Positions 1 through 6,066 are shown, counted from the stretch's first letter. The stretch is 12,114 nucleotides of DNA from Candidatus Omnitrophota bacterium (GCA_016212045.1 JACRHO010000060.1:1-12114), one strand, 5' to 3'. A program made the numbers and translations. The notes: generated from the sequence alone by a model not told the origin.

Positions 1-1
1 A

Positions 2-619
2 AAAGAAGATAAAATTATTGATGAAAAGGTAGTTGACAAATTAAGAAATATCTTAATCACTATTGGCAGGGTCTTGATTAATTCCGATAATACCCCAGAT
101 TTCTATGCCCTGGCTGCCTCGGATATCAACCTGGGCTTAGACTACATCTTGATTGGCAGTACGTTAGATATCAAAAAGTCTTATGCCGGTTATCTGCCGT
201 GGATGGAAGCCAATAAAAGATATGTGATTAAATTTAACCTGTCCCCTGAGGCAATCGGGGATACGGCTGGAACGCATATTAATTACTATGATATAAAATT
301 TGTGGATTTCTTGAGTGCTCAAATTGCCCAGCGGATTGCGGCTAGATTTCAGCAGCCAGAATTAAAAAAATATTTTCAGGTCGAGTCCTCAAACGGCAGG
401 TTCAGTAATGGCGACCTTATCTTTGAATACTCTATAAAAGAAATTGCCAAACCAGAAAAGCAAATTGAGGTAAAAGAGGTAGCATTAGATACGATTGCCT
501 ATTGCCTGAGGACTTATGAGTTTAAGGATTTTAATAACGTAGAAATAACGAATTTGGCCCTGCAGGATAAACTGGTCTTAAGCCAAGGGGCTATTTTGGC
601 CAGGCCTTTTGAGCAATAA
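2..619 (+). CDS. hypothetical protein, 5'-truncated by window edge
   Basis: The reading frame is open from base 2 to a TAA at 617-619 (205 codons visible), so the gene begins left of the window. The TTG at 74 is an internal codon and not a convincing start: the residues encoded before it (KEDKIIDEKVVDKLRNILIT) continue the same protein naturally. I do not recognise a family. The visible part is a soluble-looking alternation of helices and strands with many aromatic residues (YLPWMEANKRYVIKF, HINYYDIKFVDF). It has no membrane segment, no Cys cluster and no obvious catalytic motif. The 3' end converges on purN and overlaps it by 29 bp (591-619), with no terminator hairpin visible between the two. 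It is the only + strand gene left of 7400, so it is not part of the rnf operon. That it is a real gene is likely from its length, ordinary composition and clean stop; its function is unknown. Confidence 0.75.
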   Translation, partial: KEDKIIDEKVVDKLRNILITIGRVLINSDNTPDFYALAASDINLGLDYILIGSTLDIKKSYAGYLPWMEANKRYVIKFNLSPEAIGDTAGTHINYYDIKFVDFLSAQIAQRIAARFQQPELKKYFQVESSNGRFSNGDLIFEYSIKEIAKPEKQIEVKEVALDTIAYCLRTYEFKDFNNVEITNLALQDKLVLSQGAILARPFEQ

Positions 620-1211
620 TTTTAACCTTCCTTGCCTCTATTCTAATCTTACCTTCGGCAACTAATCTGATGGCTTGCGGATAAATTTTATGTTCTACCT
701 GGTGAATCTTTTTTTCTAACGATTCCAGGGTATCAACTTCTCTTATCTTTACTGCCTGCTGCAAGATGATCGGCCCGTGGTCCATTTTTTCATCCACAAA
801 ATGCACAGTCACCCCGGTTATCTTTGCCCCGTAATCAAAGGCGTCTTTTATTGCGTGTGCGCCTTTAAAAGCAGGCAAGAGCGCCGGATGGATATTTAAA
901 ATTTTATTTTGATAACGGCTGACTAACTGGGGCCCGAGTATCCGCATAAAACCCGCCAGAACTATTAAATCAATTTTATTCTCTTCTAAATGCTGGATGA
1001 TTTTATTTTCAAAATCTTCAATACTAGCGAAATCTTCTCTTTTTACCAAAGCCACCTTTACCCCGGCGCGTTTTGCTTTACTAATTACCGGCGCATTTGG
1101 CTGATCGCAAACTAAGAGGGCTAAATTTGCTTCCAGTTTCCCTTTCTTAATTGCCCTGGCAATGGCGGAAAAATTTGTCCCTCTACCTGAGGCAAACACT
1201 GCTATATTCAT
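591..1211 (-). CDS. purN: phosphoribosylglycinamide formyltransferase (PurN)
   Basis: This enzyme transfers a formyl group from 10-formyl-tetrahydrofolate to GAR in de novo purine synthesis, in the cytoplasm. The 206-aa length is normal for the monofunctional enzyme. The N-terminal ASGRGTNF loop (residues 7-14) is the phosphate-binding signature. The catalytic triad of the family is intact and falls at the canonical E. coli numbers: N106 and H108 in LNIHPALLP, and D144 in DEKMDHGPIILQQ. The ATG at 1209-1211 is preceded by weak AGGGA-like purine sequence that derives largely from the palindrome in the end of rnfB. The gene lies 4 bp downstream of the rnfB stop and is the last gene of the minus-strand rnf run. 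A purine gene behind rnf is not functionally expected, so this is probably simple operon co-location. The 3' end overlaps the convergent gene by 29 bp. Confidence 0.97.
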   Translation of the reverse strand: MNIAVFASGRGTNFSAIARAIKKGKLEANLALLVCDQPNAPVISKAKRAGVKVALVKREDFASIEDFENKIIQHLEENKIDLIVLAGFMRILGPQLVSRYQNKILNIHPALLPAFKGAHAIKDAFDYGAKITGVTVHFVDEKMDHGPIILQQAVKIREVDTLESLEKKIHQVEHKIYPQAIRLVAEGKIRIEARKVKIIAQKAWPK

Positions 1212-1214
1212 GCT

Positions 1215-1246
1215 CTTATCCCTGCCTGCCGGCAGGCAGGCTTATC
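1215..1246. repeat. 20-bp perfect palindrome flanked by 6-bp direct repeats, inside the rnfB 3' end
   Basis: Positions 1221-1240 read CCTGCCTGCCGGCAGGCAGG, a perfect palindrome. CTTATC stands immediately on both sides (1215-1220 and 1241-1246). On the minus strand the element encodes the C-terminal LPAGRQG of RnfB and its TAA stop. If one CTTATC plus the palindrome (26 bp) is removed, the rnfB frame ends in ACG ATA AGA GCA TGA, and that TGA overlaps the purN ATG as ATGA. The structure therefore looks like a small palindromic element inserted with target duplication. Similar PAGRQ-type tails recur, from memory, in candidate-phylum proteins. Confidence 0.8.
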
Positions 1247-2016
1247 GTTTTCATTGGACAGGCCTTGACGCATTCACCGCAAGAGGTGCATTTATGATAA
1301 TCTATTACTGCTAAATTGTCAATGACATGTATAGCATCAACCGAACAGACCTGCTCGCATTTTTTGCAGGCAATACAGCCTACCGGGCAGACTACTCTGG
1401 TATCTTTCCCCAAGTCATGCGAACTACAGGCAACATAGACATTATGGGTTACGGGAACTAAACTAAATAGTTTTTTCGGACAGGCCTCTACACATTTATT
1501 GCAGGCCTTGCATTTATTTTTGTCCACTATAGGCAGACCTTCATCTGACATACTAATTGCGCCAAAGGGGCAGGCTTTTGCGCAGGTGTCAAAACCCAAA
1601 CAGCCAAATACACATTCTTTGTGTCCGCCTAAGACTAAATTTGCCGCCACGCAGTCCTCTATCCCCTCGTAGATAAACCTATTCTTTACCTTGCTGCCGC
1701 CATTACAATGCAAAACCGCTATTTTTTTTACTTTCTTTTCTAGTTTTTTCCCTAATACCTGAGCAATCTTTTCTTTAATCTTCTCTTCGGCCACGCGACA
1801 GGAGTCTATGTTGGTTTTGCCGCTTAAGAGACTTTCAGCAAAACCAAAGCAGCCTGCTTGGCCGCAGGCGCCGCAGTTAGCCGCTGGAAGCAGTCCGTGG
1901 ATTTTTTCTAAACGCGGATCTACCTGGATGGCAAAATTTTTTGCGGCAATGGCCAGGCCCGCGCCGAATATTAAACCTAAAAAACCCAAAGTTAATATGG
2001 GGGTTAAAATCTCCAT
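1216..2016 (-). CDS. rnfB: Rnf complex subunit RnfB (polyferredoxin)
   Basis: RnfB is the Fe-S subunit thought to accept electrons from reduced ferredoxin and pass them into the membrane part of the Rnf complex. Residues 4-24 form the single N-terminal membrane helix. The Fe-S domain follows with C48, C51, C56 and C73 (NCGACGQAGC...SC). Four further Cys-rich cluster motifs are built on C135/C139/C145/C149, C169/C172/C175/C179, C210/C214/C217/C220/C224 and C243/C246/C249/C253. The protein is 266 aa, matching the longer, cluster-rich RnfB of anaerobes rather than the short proteobacterial form. The ATG at 2014-2016 directly abuts the rnfA stop codon (2017-2019), so translation is probably coupled. 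The C-terminal seven residues (LPAGRQG) come from an inserted palindrome and are not expected in the family. RnfB is last of the six rnf genes, as in the usual order. Confidence 0.96.
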   Translation of the reverse strand: MEILTPILTLGFLGLIFGAGLAIAAKNFAIQVDPRLEKIHGLLPAANCGACGQAGCFGFAESLLSGKTNIDSCRVAEEKIKEKIAQVLGKKLEKKVKKIAVLHCNGGSKVKNRFIYEGIEDCVAANLVLGGHKECVFGCLGFDTCAKACPFGAISMSDEGLPIVDKNKCKACNKCVEACPKKLFSLVPVTHNVYVACSSHDLGKDTRVVCPVGCIACKKCEQVCSVDAIHVIDNLAVIDYHKCTSCGECVKACPMKTISLPAGRQG

Positions 2017-2625
2017 TTAAAACCTGAATCCATTAAAGCCAAAAAAACTCAAACTCATAATTGAGGCAATGATAAAACCCAGGGGAAAATCTTTTAGACT
2101 TTTCGGGACATGACATAGTTCTAAGCGCTCCCTGATACCAGACATTAAAAGCATCGCCAAGGTATAACCTAAGCCCACACAGATGCCTTGAAACACCGAA
2201 TAATAAAAACTCCCCGGCAGGCTCTTTCCATTCACAAAAAACATATCTATATTTAAAACTGCCACGCCTAATACTGCGCAGTTGACTGTAATTAAAGGCA
2301 GGTATATCCCAAAAAATCTATAAAGCGGCGGGCTAATCTTTCTAATCACCATCTCCACAAACTGCACGAAAGTAGCAATGACTAAAATAAAAGAGATGGT
2401 GCGTAGATAAGTCAAATGAAACGGCACTAAAAGAAAACGATAGATTAACCAGGTGATAATAGAAGACATGGTGGTCACGAAACACACCGCTAAACTCATT
2501 GCCAGGGCAGGCTTGGTCTCTTTAGAAATAGCAATAAAAGAGCACAAACCCAAAAACCGCGAGAGGATAACATTGTAAAGAAATACTGCTGAAATAAAAA
2601 TAGTTAAAAACTGGGCTATGTTCAT
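2017..2625 (-). CDS. rnfA: Rnf complex membrane subunit RnfA
   Basis: RnfA is an integral membrane subunit of the ferredoxin:NAD+ oxidoreductase, homologous to NqrE. The 202-aa protein is nearly all hydrophobic, with about six membrane segments. It has the two conserved half-motifs carrying Cys: FLGLCSF (C28) and LITVNCAVLG (C116). In the related NQR and Rnf structures these pair with equivalent Cys of RnfE/NqrD to hold an intramembrane [2Fe-2S] cluster. The ISGIRERLE segment near the C-terminal third is also typical. The ATG at 2623-2625 overlaps the rnfE stop as ATGA, and the TAA directly abuts the rnfB ATG, so E-A-B are tightly coupled. RnfA and RnfE are paralogues; I assign this one as RnfA from the SRFLGLCSFIAIS N-terminus and its place before rnfB. 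Confidence 0.96.
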   Translation of the reverse strand: MNIAQFLTIFISAVFLYNVILSRFLGLCSFIAISKETKPALAMSLAVCFVTTMSSIITWLIYRFLLVPFHLTYLRTISFILVIATFVQFVEMVIRKISPPLYRFFGIYLPLITVNCAVLGVAVLNIDMFFVNGKSLPGSFYYSVFQGICVGLGYTLAMLLMSGIRERLELCHVPKSLKDFPLGFIIASIMSLSFFGFNGFRF

Positions 2626-3227
2626 TTTGCCTTTGCCTCTTTCCTATTTTTTAATAAGTTAAAAAATCCCAGCAATAAACCGATTACTAAAAGCGCGCCT
2701 GAAGGCATTGCGAAAATAAAAGCAGGCTCAAACCCTTTAATTAAGGTATAACCCAAAAACTTACCTGTCCCTAAAAATTCTCTAATCCCTGAAATAAGTA
2801 TCAATGCTAAAGTAAAACCCACACCCATGCCTAAGCCATCAAATAATGAATCTGCTACCGAATGTTTTGAGGCATAGGCCTCAGCCCTTCCTAAGACAAT
2901 GCAGTTTACTACAATCAGCGGAACATAAATACCTAAGGCGCGGTTTAATGCCGGGCTATAGGCCTTCATTACTAACTCTGTAATAGTAACGAAGGTGGCA
3001 ATCACTACGATGTAGCAAGGTATCCTTACTCGCTCTGGAATAATATTTTTGAGCAGGGCGATAATAATATTGGAACCTAAAAGCACAAAGGTGGCAGCAA
3101 TACCCATGCCAATGCCGTTTATCACCGAAACCGAGACCGCTAGTGTCGGGCAGAGACCTAATGCTAAGACAAAGGTCGGGTTCTCTTTGATGATACCCTT
3201 CAGAAATTCAGCGATGTATTTTTTCAT
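2622..3227 (-). CDS. rnfE: Rnf complex membrane subunit RnfE
   Basis: RnfE is the inverted-topology partner of RnfA in the Rnf membrane core, homologous to NqrD. The start MKKYIAEFLKGIIKENPTFV followed by LALGLCPTLAVS (C26) is characteristic. The second Cys half-motif is LIVVNCIVLGRAEAYAS (C109). Together with C28 and C116 of RnfA these supply the four Cys of the expected intramembrane [2Fe-2S] site. There are about six membrane helices, and the length of 201 aa is normal. The C-terminus ends in a basic tail (KNRKEAKAK). The ATG at 3225-3227 overlaps the rnfD TGA as ATGA, and the rnfE TGA overlaps the rnfA ATG in the same way. No strong Shine-Dalgarno precedes the ATG, which fits translational coupling to rnfD. 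Confidence 0.96.
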   Translation of the reverse strand: MKKYIAEFLKGIIKENPTFVLALGLCPTLAVSVSVINGIGMGIAATFVLLGSNIIIALLKNIIPERVRIPCYIVVIATFVTITELVMKAYSPALNRALGIYVPLIVVNCIVLGRAEAYASKHSVADSLFDGLGMGVGFTLALILISGIREFLGTGKFLGYTLIKGFEPAFIFAMPSGALLVIGLLLGFFNLLKNRKEAKAK

Positions 3228-4165
3228 TTCGTTCCGTATATTCTATTTTTAGTATACCTGTCAATAATCGGCGTGGCCGCATTCATCATTAGGATAGCAT
3301 AGGATACCCCTTCAGGATAACCGCCCCAGAGCCGGATAATCGCTGTGAGCAGGCCGCAAGCCCCGCCAAAAATAATCTGGCCTTTGCGGGTCAAAGGCGA
3401 AGTAACATAATCTGTGGCCATAAAGAATGCCCCTAAGATTAAGCCGCCCGACAATATATGAAAGAGCCAATCGCCACTCAATAATCCTTTGGGACCAAAT
3501 ATATAGGTAAATATACCTACAGTAAATACATAAGTAATGGGTATATGCCAGGAGATATAACCCTTAAATAAAAGAAAGGCCGCGCCCAGGAGAAGCGCCA
3601 AGATACAGACCTCGCCAATACAGCCCCCTCTTTTACCTAAGAATAAATCTAAATAGGAGATGCTTTCTATGAGTTTTCCTTCCTTAAGCGCTGCCAGCGG
3701 CGTAGCAGAAGTTACGGCATCGTAATTTAAGGGTTGGGTAAAACCCGTCATATATTTTGGCCAGGAGGCCATTAAAAAAACCCTCCCCACTAATGCCGGG
3801 TTAAAAATATTCTGGCCTAAGCCGCCAAAGACCTGTTTGCCGATGGCAATGGCAAAAAATGAACCCACTATCGGCAGCCAAAAAGGAACTTCAGGCGGCA
3901 AATTATAGGCAAGTAATAAGCCAGTAAGAAAGGCGCTGCCATCTAAAATAGTCACTTTTCTTTTGGTGAAAAGCTGCAAAATCCCCTCGGTGATTATTGC
4001 AGTAACCACGCCTAACATAATGCACCATAATGCGCTCAAGCCAAAGATAATCACGCCGGCAATGCCTGCGGGAAAAAGGCTTAACACCACCATCCACATA
4101 ATTTTAGTTACCGACTCATCCTTATGTAGATGCGGAGAAACCGAAACTATAAAATTATTTTTCAT
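3224..4165 (-). CDS. rnfD: Rnf complex membrane flavoprotein RnfD
   Basis: RnfD is the multi-helix subunit homologous to NqrB and carries covalently bound FMN on a Thr. The 313-aa product begins MKNNFIVSVSPHLH, the usual RnfD opening. It shows the LDGSAFLTGLLLAYNLPPEVPFW and GQNIFNPALVGRVF motifs and the flavinylation site DAVTSATPL (D149 to L157, with FMN expected on T155). I chose the ATG at 4163-4165. A longer reading from TTG at 4181-4183 adds only MEVSNG, which is encoded by the 59-bp repeat, and it would swallow the GGAGG Shine-Dalgarno (4177-4181) that lies 11 nt before the ATG. The TGA overlaps the rnfE start. The expected Gly in the flavin motif (usually TGAT) is Ser here. No ApbE flavin transferase gene is visible in the window. 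rnfD follows rnfG here, the reverse of the common order. Confidence 0.95.
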   Translation of the reverse strand: MKNNFIVSVSPHLHKDESVTKIMWMVVLSLFPAGIAGVIIFGLSALWCIMLGVVTAIITEGILQLFTKRKVTILDGSAFLTGLLLAYNLPPEVPFWLPIVGSFFAIAIGKQVFGGLGQNIFNPALVGRVFLMASWPKYMTGFTQPLNYDAVTSATPLAALKEGKLIESISYLDLFLGKRGGCIGEVCILALLLGAAFLLFKGYISWHIPITYVFTVGIFTYIFGPKGLLSGDWLFHILSGGLILGAFFMATDYVTSPLTRKGQIIFGGACGLLTAIIRLWGGYPEGVSYAILMMNAATPIIDRYTKNRIYGTK

Positions 4166-4221
4166 CCCGTTAGAAACCTCCAATTAATCCCGTTACAATA
4201 TAGTTTCTAACGGGATTCATT
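4163..4221. repeat. 59-bp junction repeat, copy A (between rnfG and rnfD)
   Basis: This copy matches the one at 4732-4790 at 52 of 59 positions with no gaps; all differences lie in the central 22 bp. The outer arms are a perfect 14-bp inverted repeat (4164-4177 with 4203-4216). A third, internal arm at 4187-4195 can also pair with 4208-4216. Read on the minus strand it carries the TAG stop of rnfG (4207-4209), then the hairpin arms, a GGAGG (4177-4181) and the rnfD ATG (4163-4165). It has no T-run after a closed stem, so it is not a terminator. Confidence 0.92.
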
Positions 4222-4734
4222 GTCTATTAACGCCTTAATTTCTTCTGCTTTTTTAGTCACCGCGTCTATCACTGCCTTGGAAGATATAGTTGCGCCGGTG
4301 ACGGCCTGAATACTAGCGAGATTATCTATATTTTTATCCGCAAACTGTCCAGTAAAAGTATCTTCAGCCACGCGGCTGCCTAAACCCGGGGTCTCATTAT
4401 GACTGATAACCTTTATCGCCAAGATTTTTCCTTCCGGCGCCATTCCCACCATAGTCTCAATATCACTAGAGTAACCCTTACCAGTGGCCTTGAAGGCGAT
4501 ACCTACTAATTTTGCGTCTTTATCATGCGCTTTATAATAAAGGACAGTATCATCTTTCTTGACTGCCTCAAAATGCTCTCCTTCAGGGATTACTTCTTTC
4601 AGACTTGTCTCTTCTTCTGACTGGGCCTGGGCAATAATTTTTGCTTTAGTTAAAGAGTTTACCCCGGCTAAAAGCCCGGCAGCCACAAAACAGATTAATG
4701 CCAAAATAAAACCGTAACGGACCATCTCTTTCAT
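4207..4734 (-). CDS. rnfG: Rnf complex flavoprotein subunit RnfG
   Basis: RnfG is the periplasm/exterior-facing subunit with one N-terminal membrane anchor (residues 7-26) and covalent FMN, homologous to NqrC. The 175-aa sequence has the FMN-binding domain with GKGYSSDIETMVGM, the HNETPGLGSR motif (residues 112-121) and the flavinylation motif QAVTGATISS (FMN expected on T149). The position usually held by Asp in the ApbE recognition motif is Gln here (Q143). The ATG at 4732-4734 is preceded by GGAGG (4746-4750) at 11 nt. Both the Shine-Dalgarno and the start lie inside the upstream 59-bp repeat, and the TAG stop lies inside the downstream copy. The gene is therefore cleanly bracketed by repeats. 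It is also the gene out of canonical order (C-G-D rather than C-D-G), which suggests a repeat-mediated move. Identity is firm; the history is inference. Confidence 0.95.
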   Translation of the reverse strand: MKEMVRYGFILALICFVAAGLLAGVNSLTKAKIIAQAQSEEETSLKEVIPEGEHFEAVKKDDTVLYYKAHDKDAKLVGIAFKATGKGYSSDIETMVGMAPEGKILAIKVISHNETPGLGSRVAEDTFTGQFADKNIDNLASIQAVTGATISSKAVIDAVTKKAEEIKALIDNESR

Positions 4735-4790
4735 CCCGTTAGAAACCTCCTTTAAATCCCATTAAAAAACAGTTTCTAACGGGATTCATT
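4732..4790. repeat. 59-bp junction repeat, copy B (between rnfC and rnfG)
   Basis: This is the second copy of the junction repeat. The arms at 4733-4746 and 4772-4785 are a perfect 14-bp inverted repeat identical to those of copy A. The internal arm (4756-4764) differs by one base from copy A but can still pair with the 5' arm through one G-U pair. On the minus strand it supplies the rnfC TGA (4786-4788), GGAGG (4746-4750) and the rnfG ATG (4732-4734). The upstream stop differs in frame from copy A (TGA here, TAG there), so the element ends the preceding gene in two different frames. Confidence 0.92.
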
Positions 4791-6066
4791 CTGCACACTC
4801 CAGTTTTGCCCTCTTTATAGACTGCACTAAGTTTCTATTTGCCGGACAGACATAACTGCAAAGACCGCATTCAATGCAGTCCATTACCCCATAAGTTTTC
4901 GCCTGGGCCCAGATTTCCTTTTCCGCCGCCAGATTAATCAAACAGGGCATTAACCCCGCCGGGCATTCTCTGACGCAGGCGCCGCAACGGATACAAAATT
5001 CCTCCTCCTGAATTCTGGCTTCTCTTTCGTTCATTAAAATAATCCCGGTGGTAGATTTTATCACCGGCACCTCATCAGTATATTGGGCAATACCCATCAT
5101 TGGCCCACCAACAATAATCTTAGCCGGCTCTTCTTTTAAAGGCCCGCAGTAAGCAATTAATTCTTTAATTGGGCTGCCTATGCGCACTAAAAGATTTTTA
5201 GGTTGAGATAGGCAACTGCCCGTTACCGTAACTACGCGCTCATATAAGGGCTTAGCTAAATATACTGCTTCGTAGATGGCATAAACCGTGGCCACATTAT
5301 GCACTACTACACCCAGCTCAAAAGGAAGTTTTCCTGAAGGGACTTCTTTATTTACAATATTTTTTATAAGTTGTTTTTCTCCGCCCTGGGGATATTGTGA
5401 TTTTAAAATCCGTAATTCGTAACTCGTAAATCGTAATTCGTAATTAAAATTCTTTATGGCTTCGGGTTTATTATCCTCAATAGCCAGATAAATGTTTTTT
5501 ACTCCTAAGCAACGGGCGACTAACTCCGCACCTAAGATAATTTCTTTGGTCTTCTCTACCATCAGCCGATAATCACCAGTCAAATACGGTTCGCACTCTG
5601 CGCCGTTGATAATCAAAGTATCGACGGGTTTGGGCGGATTAAGTTTTATGTGCGTAGGAAAACTTGCTCCGCCCATACCCACAATTCCTGCCTCGAAGAC
5701 AATATTACGTATCTGCTCGGGAGTAATTTTCTCTGCATCTTCTGGTGACTTGGTGACTTGGTGACTTGGTGACTTATCCTGGCCATTGTTCTCAATGACT
5801 ATCGCTTTAGCCCTGCCTAAAACCGGATGCGGCGCTTCTTGTATAGCAAGAACCTTTCCCGATACAGAGGAGTGTATTGGCGCAGAGACGTGGACCTGGA
5901 TACTGGCAATTTTCTCACCCAGTAATACTGCGTCATTTGGGCTGACCAAAGAAGCGCAGGCCTCCCCCAGGTGCTGGCTTAAGGGAATATACACCTTAGA
6001 GGAAGGCGGTAATTTTTCTATGAACTTATCTTGGGTCTTGTGTTTCTGTTCTTCTAATTTAACCAT
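4786..6066 (-). CDS. rnfC: Rnf complex NADH-side subunit RnfC
   Basis: RnfC is the peripheral subunit that binds FMN and NAD(H) and carries two [4Fe-4S] clusters, homologous to NqrA and Nqo1. An N-terminal barrel-sandwich segment (KVYIPLSQHLGE, then SAPIHSSVSGKV) leads to the nucleotide/FMN loop GIVGMGGASFPTH (127-139) and NGAECEPYLTGDYRLM (154-169). An SLBB-like part follows, then two ferredoxin motifs (C358/C361/C364/C368 and C397/C400/C403/C407). Two sets of tandem repeats are read through in frame: KSPSHQVTKSP at 98-108 and NYELRFTSYELR at 208-219. The usual N-terminal GG(I/V)HP motif is absent; the sequence starts MVKLEEQKHKTQDKFIEKLP, which aligns from the following Lys-Thr onward. A TAA lies four codons upstream of the ATG in the same frame, so no longer start exists. 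The start overlaps the end of the MFS gene by 13 bp and has no clear Shine-Dalgarno. Confidence 0.96.
   Translation of the reverse strand: MVKLEEQKHKTQDKFIEKLPPSSKVYIPLSQHLGEACASLVSPNDAVLLGEKIASIQVHVSAPIHSSVSGKVLAIQEAPHPVLGRAKAIVIENNGQDKSPSHQVTKSPEDAEKITPEQIRNIVFEAGIVGMGGASFPTHIKLNPPKPVDTLIINGAECEPYLTGDYRLMVEKTKEIILGAELVARCLGVKNIYLAIEDNKPEAIKNFNYELRFTSYELRILKSQYPQGGEKQLIKNIVNKEVPSGKLPFELGVVVHNVATVYAIYEAVYLAKPLYERVVTVTGSCLSQPKNLLVRIGSPIKELIAYCGPLKEEPAKIIVGGPMMGIAQYTDEVPVIKSTTGIILMNEREARIQEEEFCIRCGACVRECPAGLMPCLINLAAEKEIWAQAKTYGVMDCIECGLCSYVCPANRNLVQSIKRAKLECAE
5411..5445. repeat. five tandem 7-bp units inside rnfC
   Basis: Five head-to-tail copies of CGTAAYT-like units (CGTAATT, CGTAACT, CGTAAAT, CGTAATT, CGTAATT) fill exactly 35 bp. 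AAAAT occurs just left (5405-5409, one base away) and immediately right (5446-5450), but this is low-complexity sequence. Read on the minus strand the array encodes NYELRFTSYELR in RnfC. NYELR-type peptides recur, from memory, in candidate-phylum proteins. Confidence 0.9.
5744..5775. repeat. four tandem 8-bp units inside rnfC
   Basis: Four perfect copies of GGTGACTT fill 5744-5775. On the minus strand the array encodes most of KSPSHQVTKSP, a polar insert between the N-terminal barrel-sandwich part and the nucleotide-binding part of RnfC. The unit length is not a multiple of three, so gain or loss of one or two units would shift the rnfC frame. Confidence 0.95.

Noticed and set aside
74..76. 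TTG at 74 as start of the first + strand gene
   Set aside because: The frame is open back to base 2 with plausible protein sequence, so the gene is simply cut by the window edge.
1808..2020. 70-codon + strand frame opposite rnfB, and similar frames opposite rnfE, rnfD and rnfC
   Set aside because: They are antisense to conserved genes and have no recognisable domain.
4166..4183. Longer RnfD start giving an extra MEVSNG
   Set aside because: The start would be a TTG inside the 59-bp repeat and would include the GGAGG; the ATG at 4163-4165 opens with the normal RnfD N-terminus.
4163..4790. Junction inverted repeats as rho-independent terminators or as a CRISPR-like array
   Set aside because: No T-run follows a closed stem and the arms contain the SD and start codon of the next gene; only two copies exist, separated by a gene rather than spacers.
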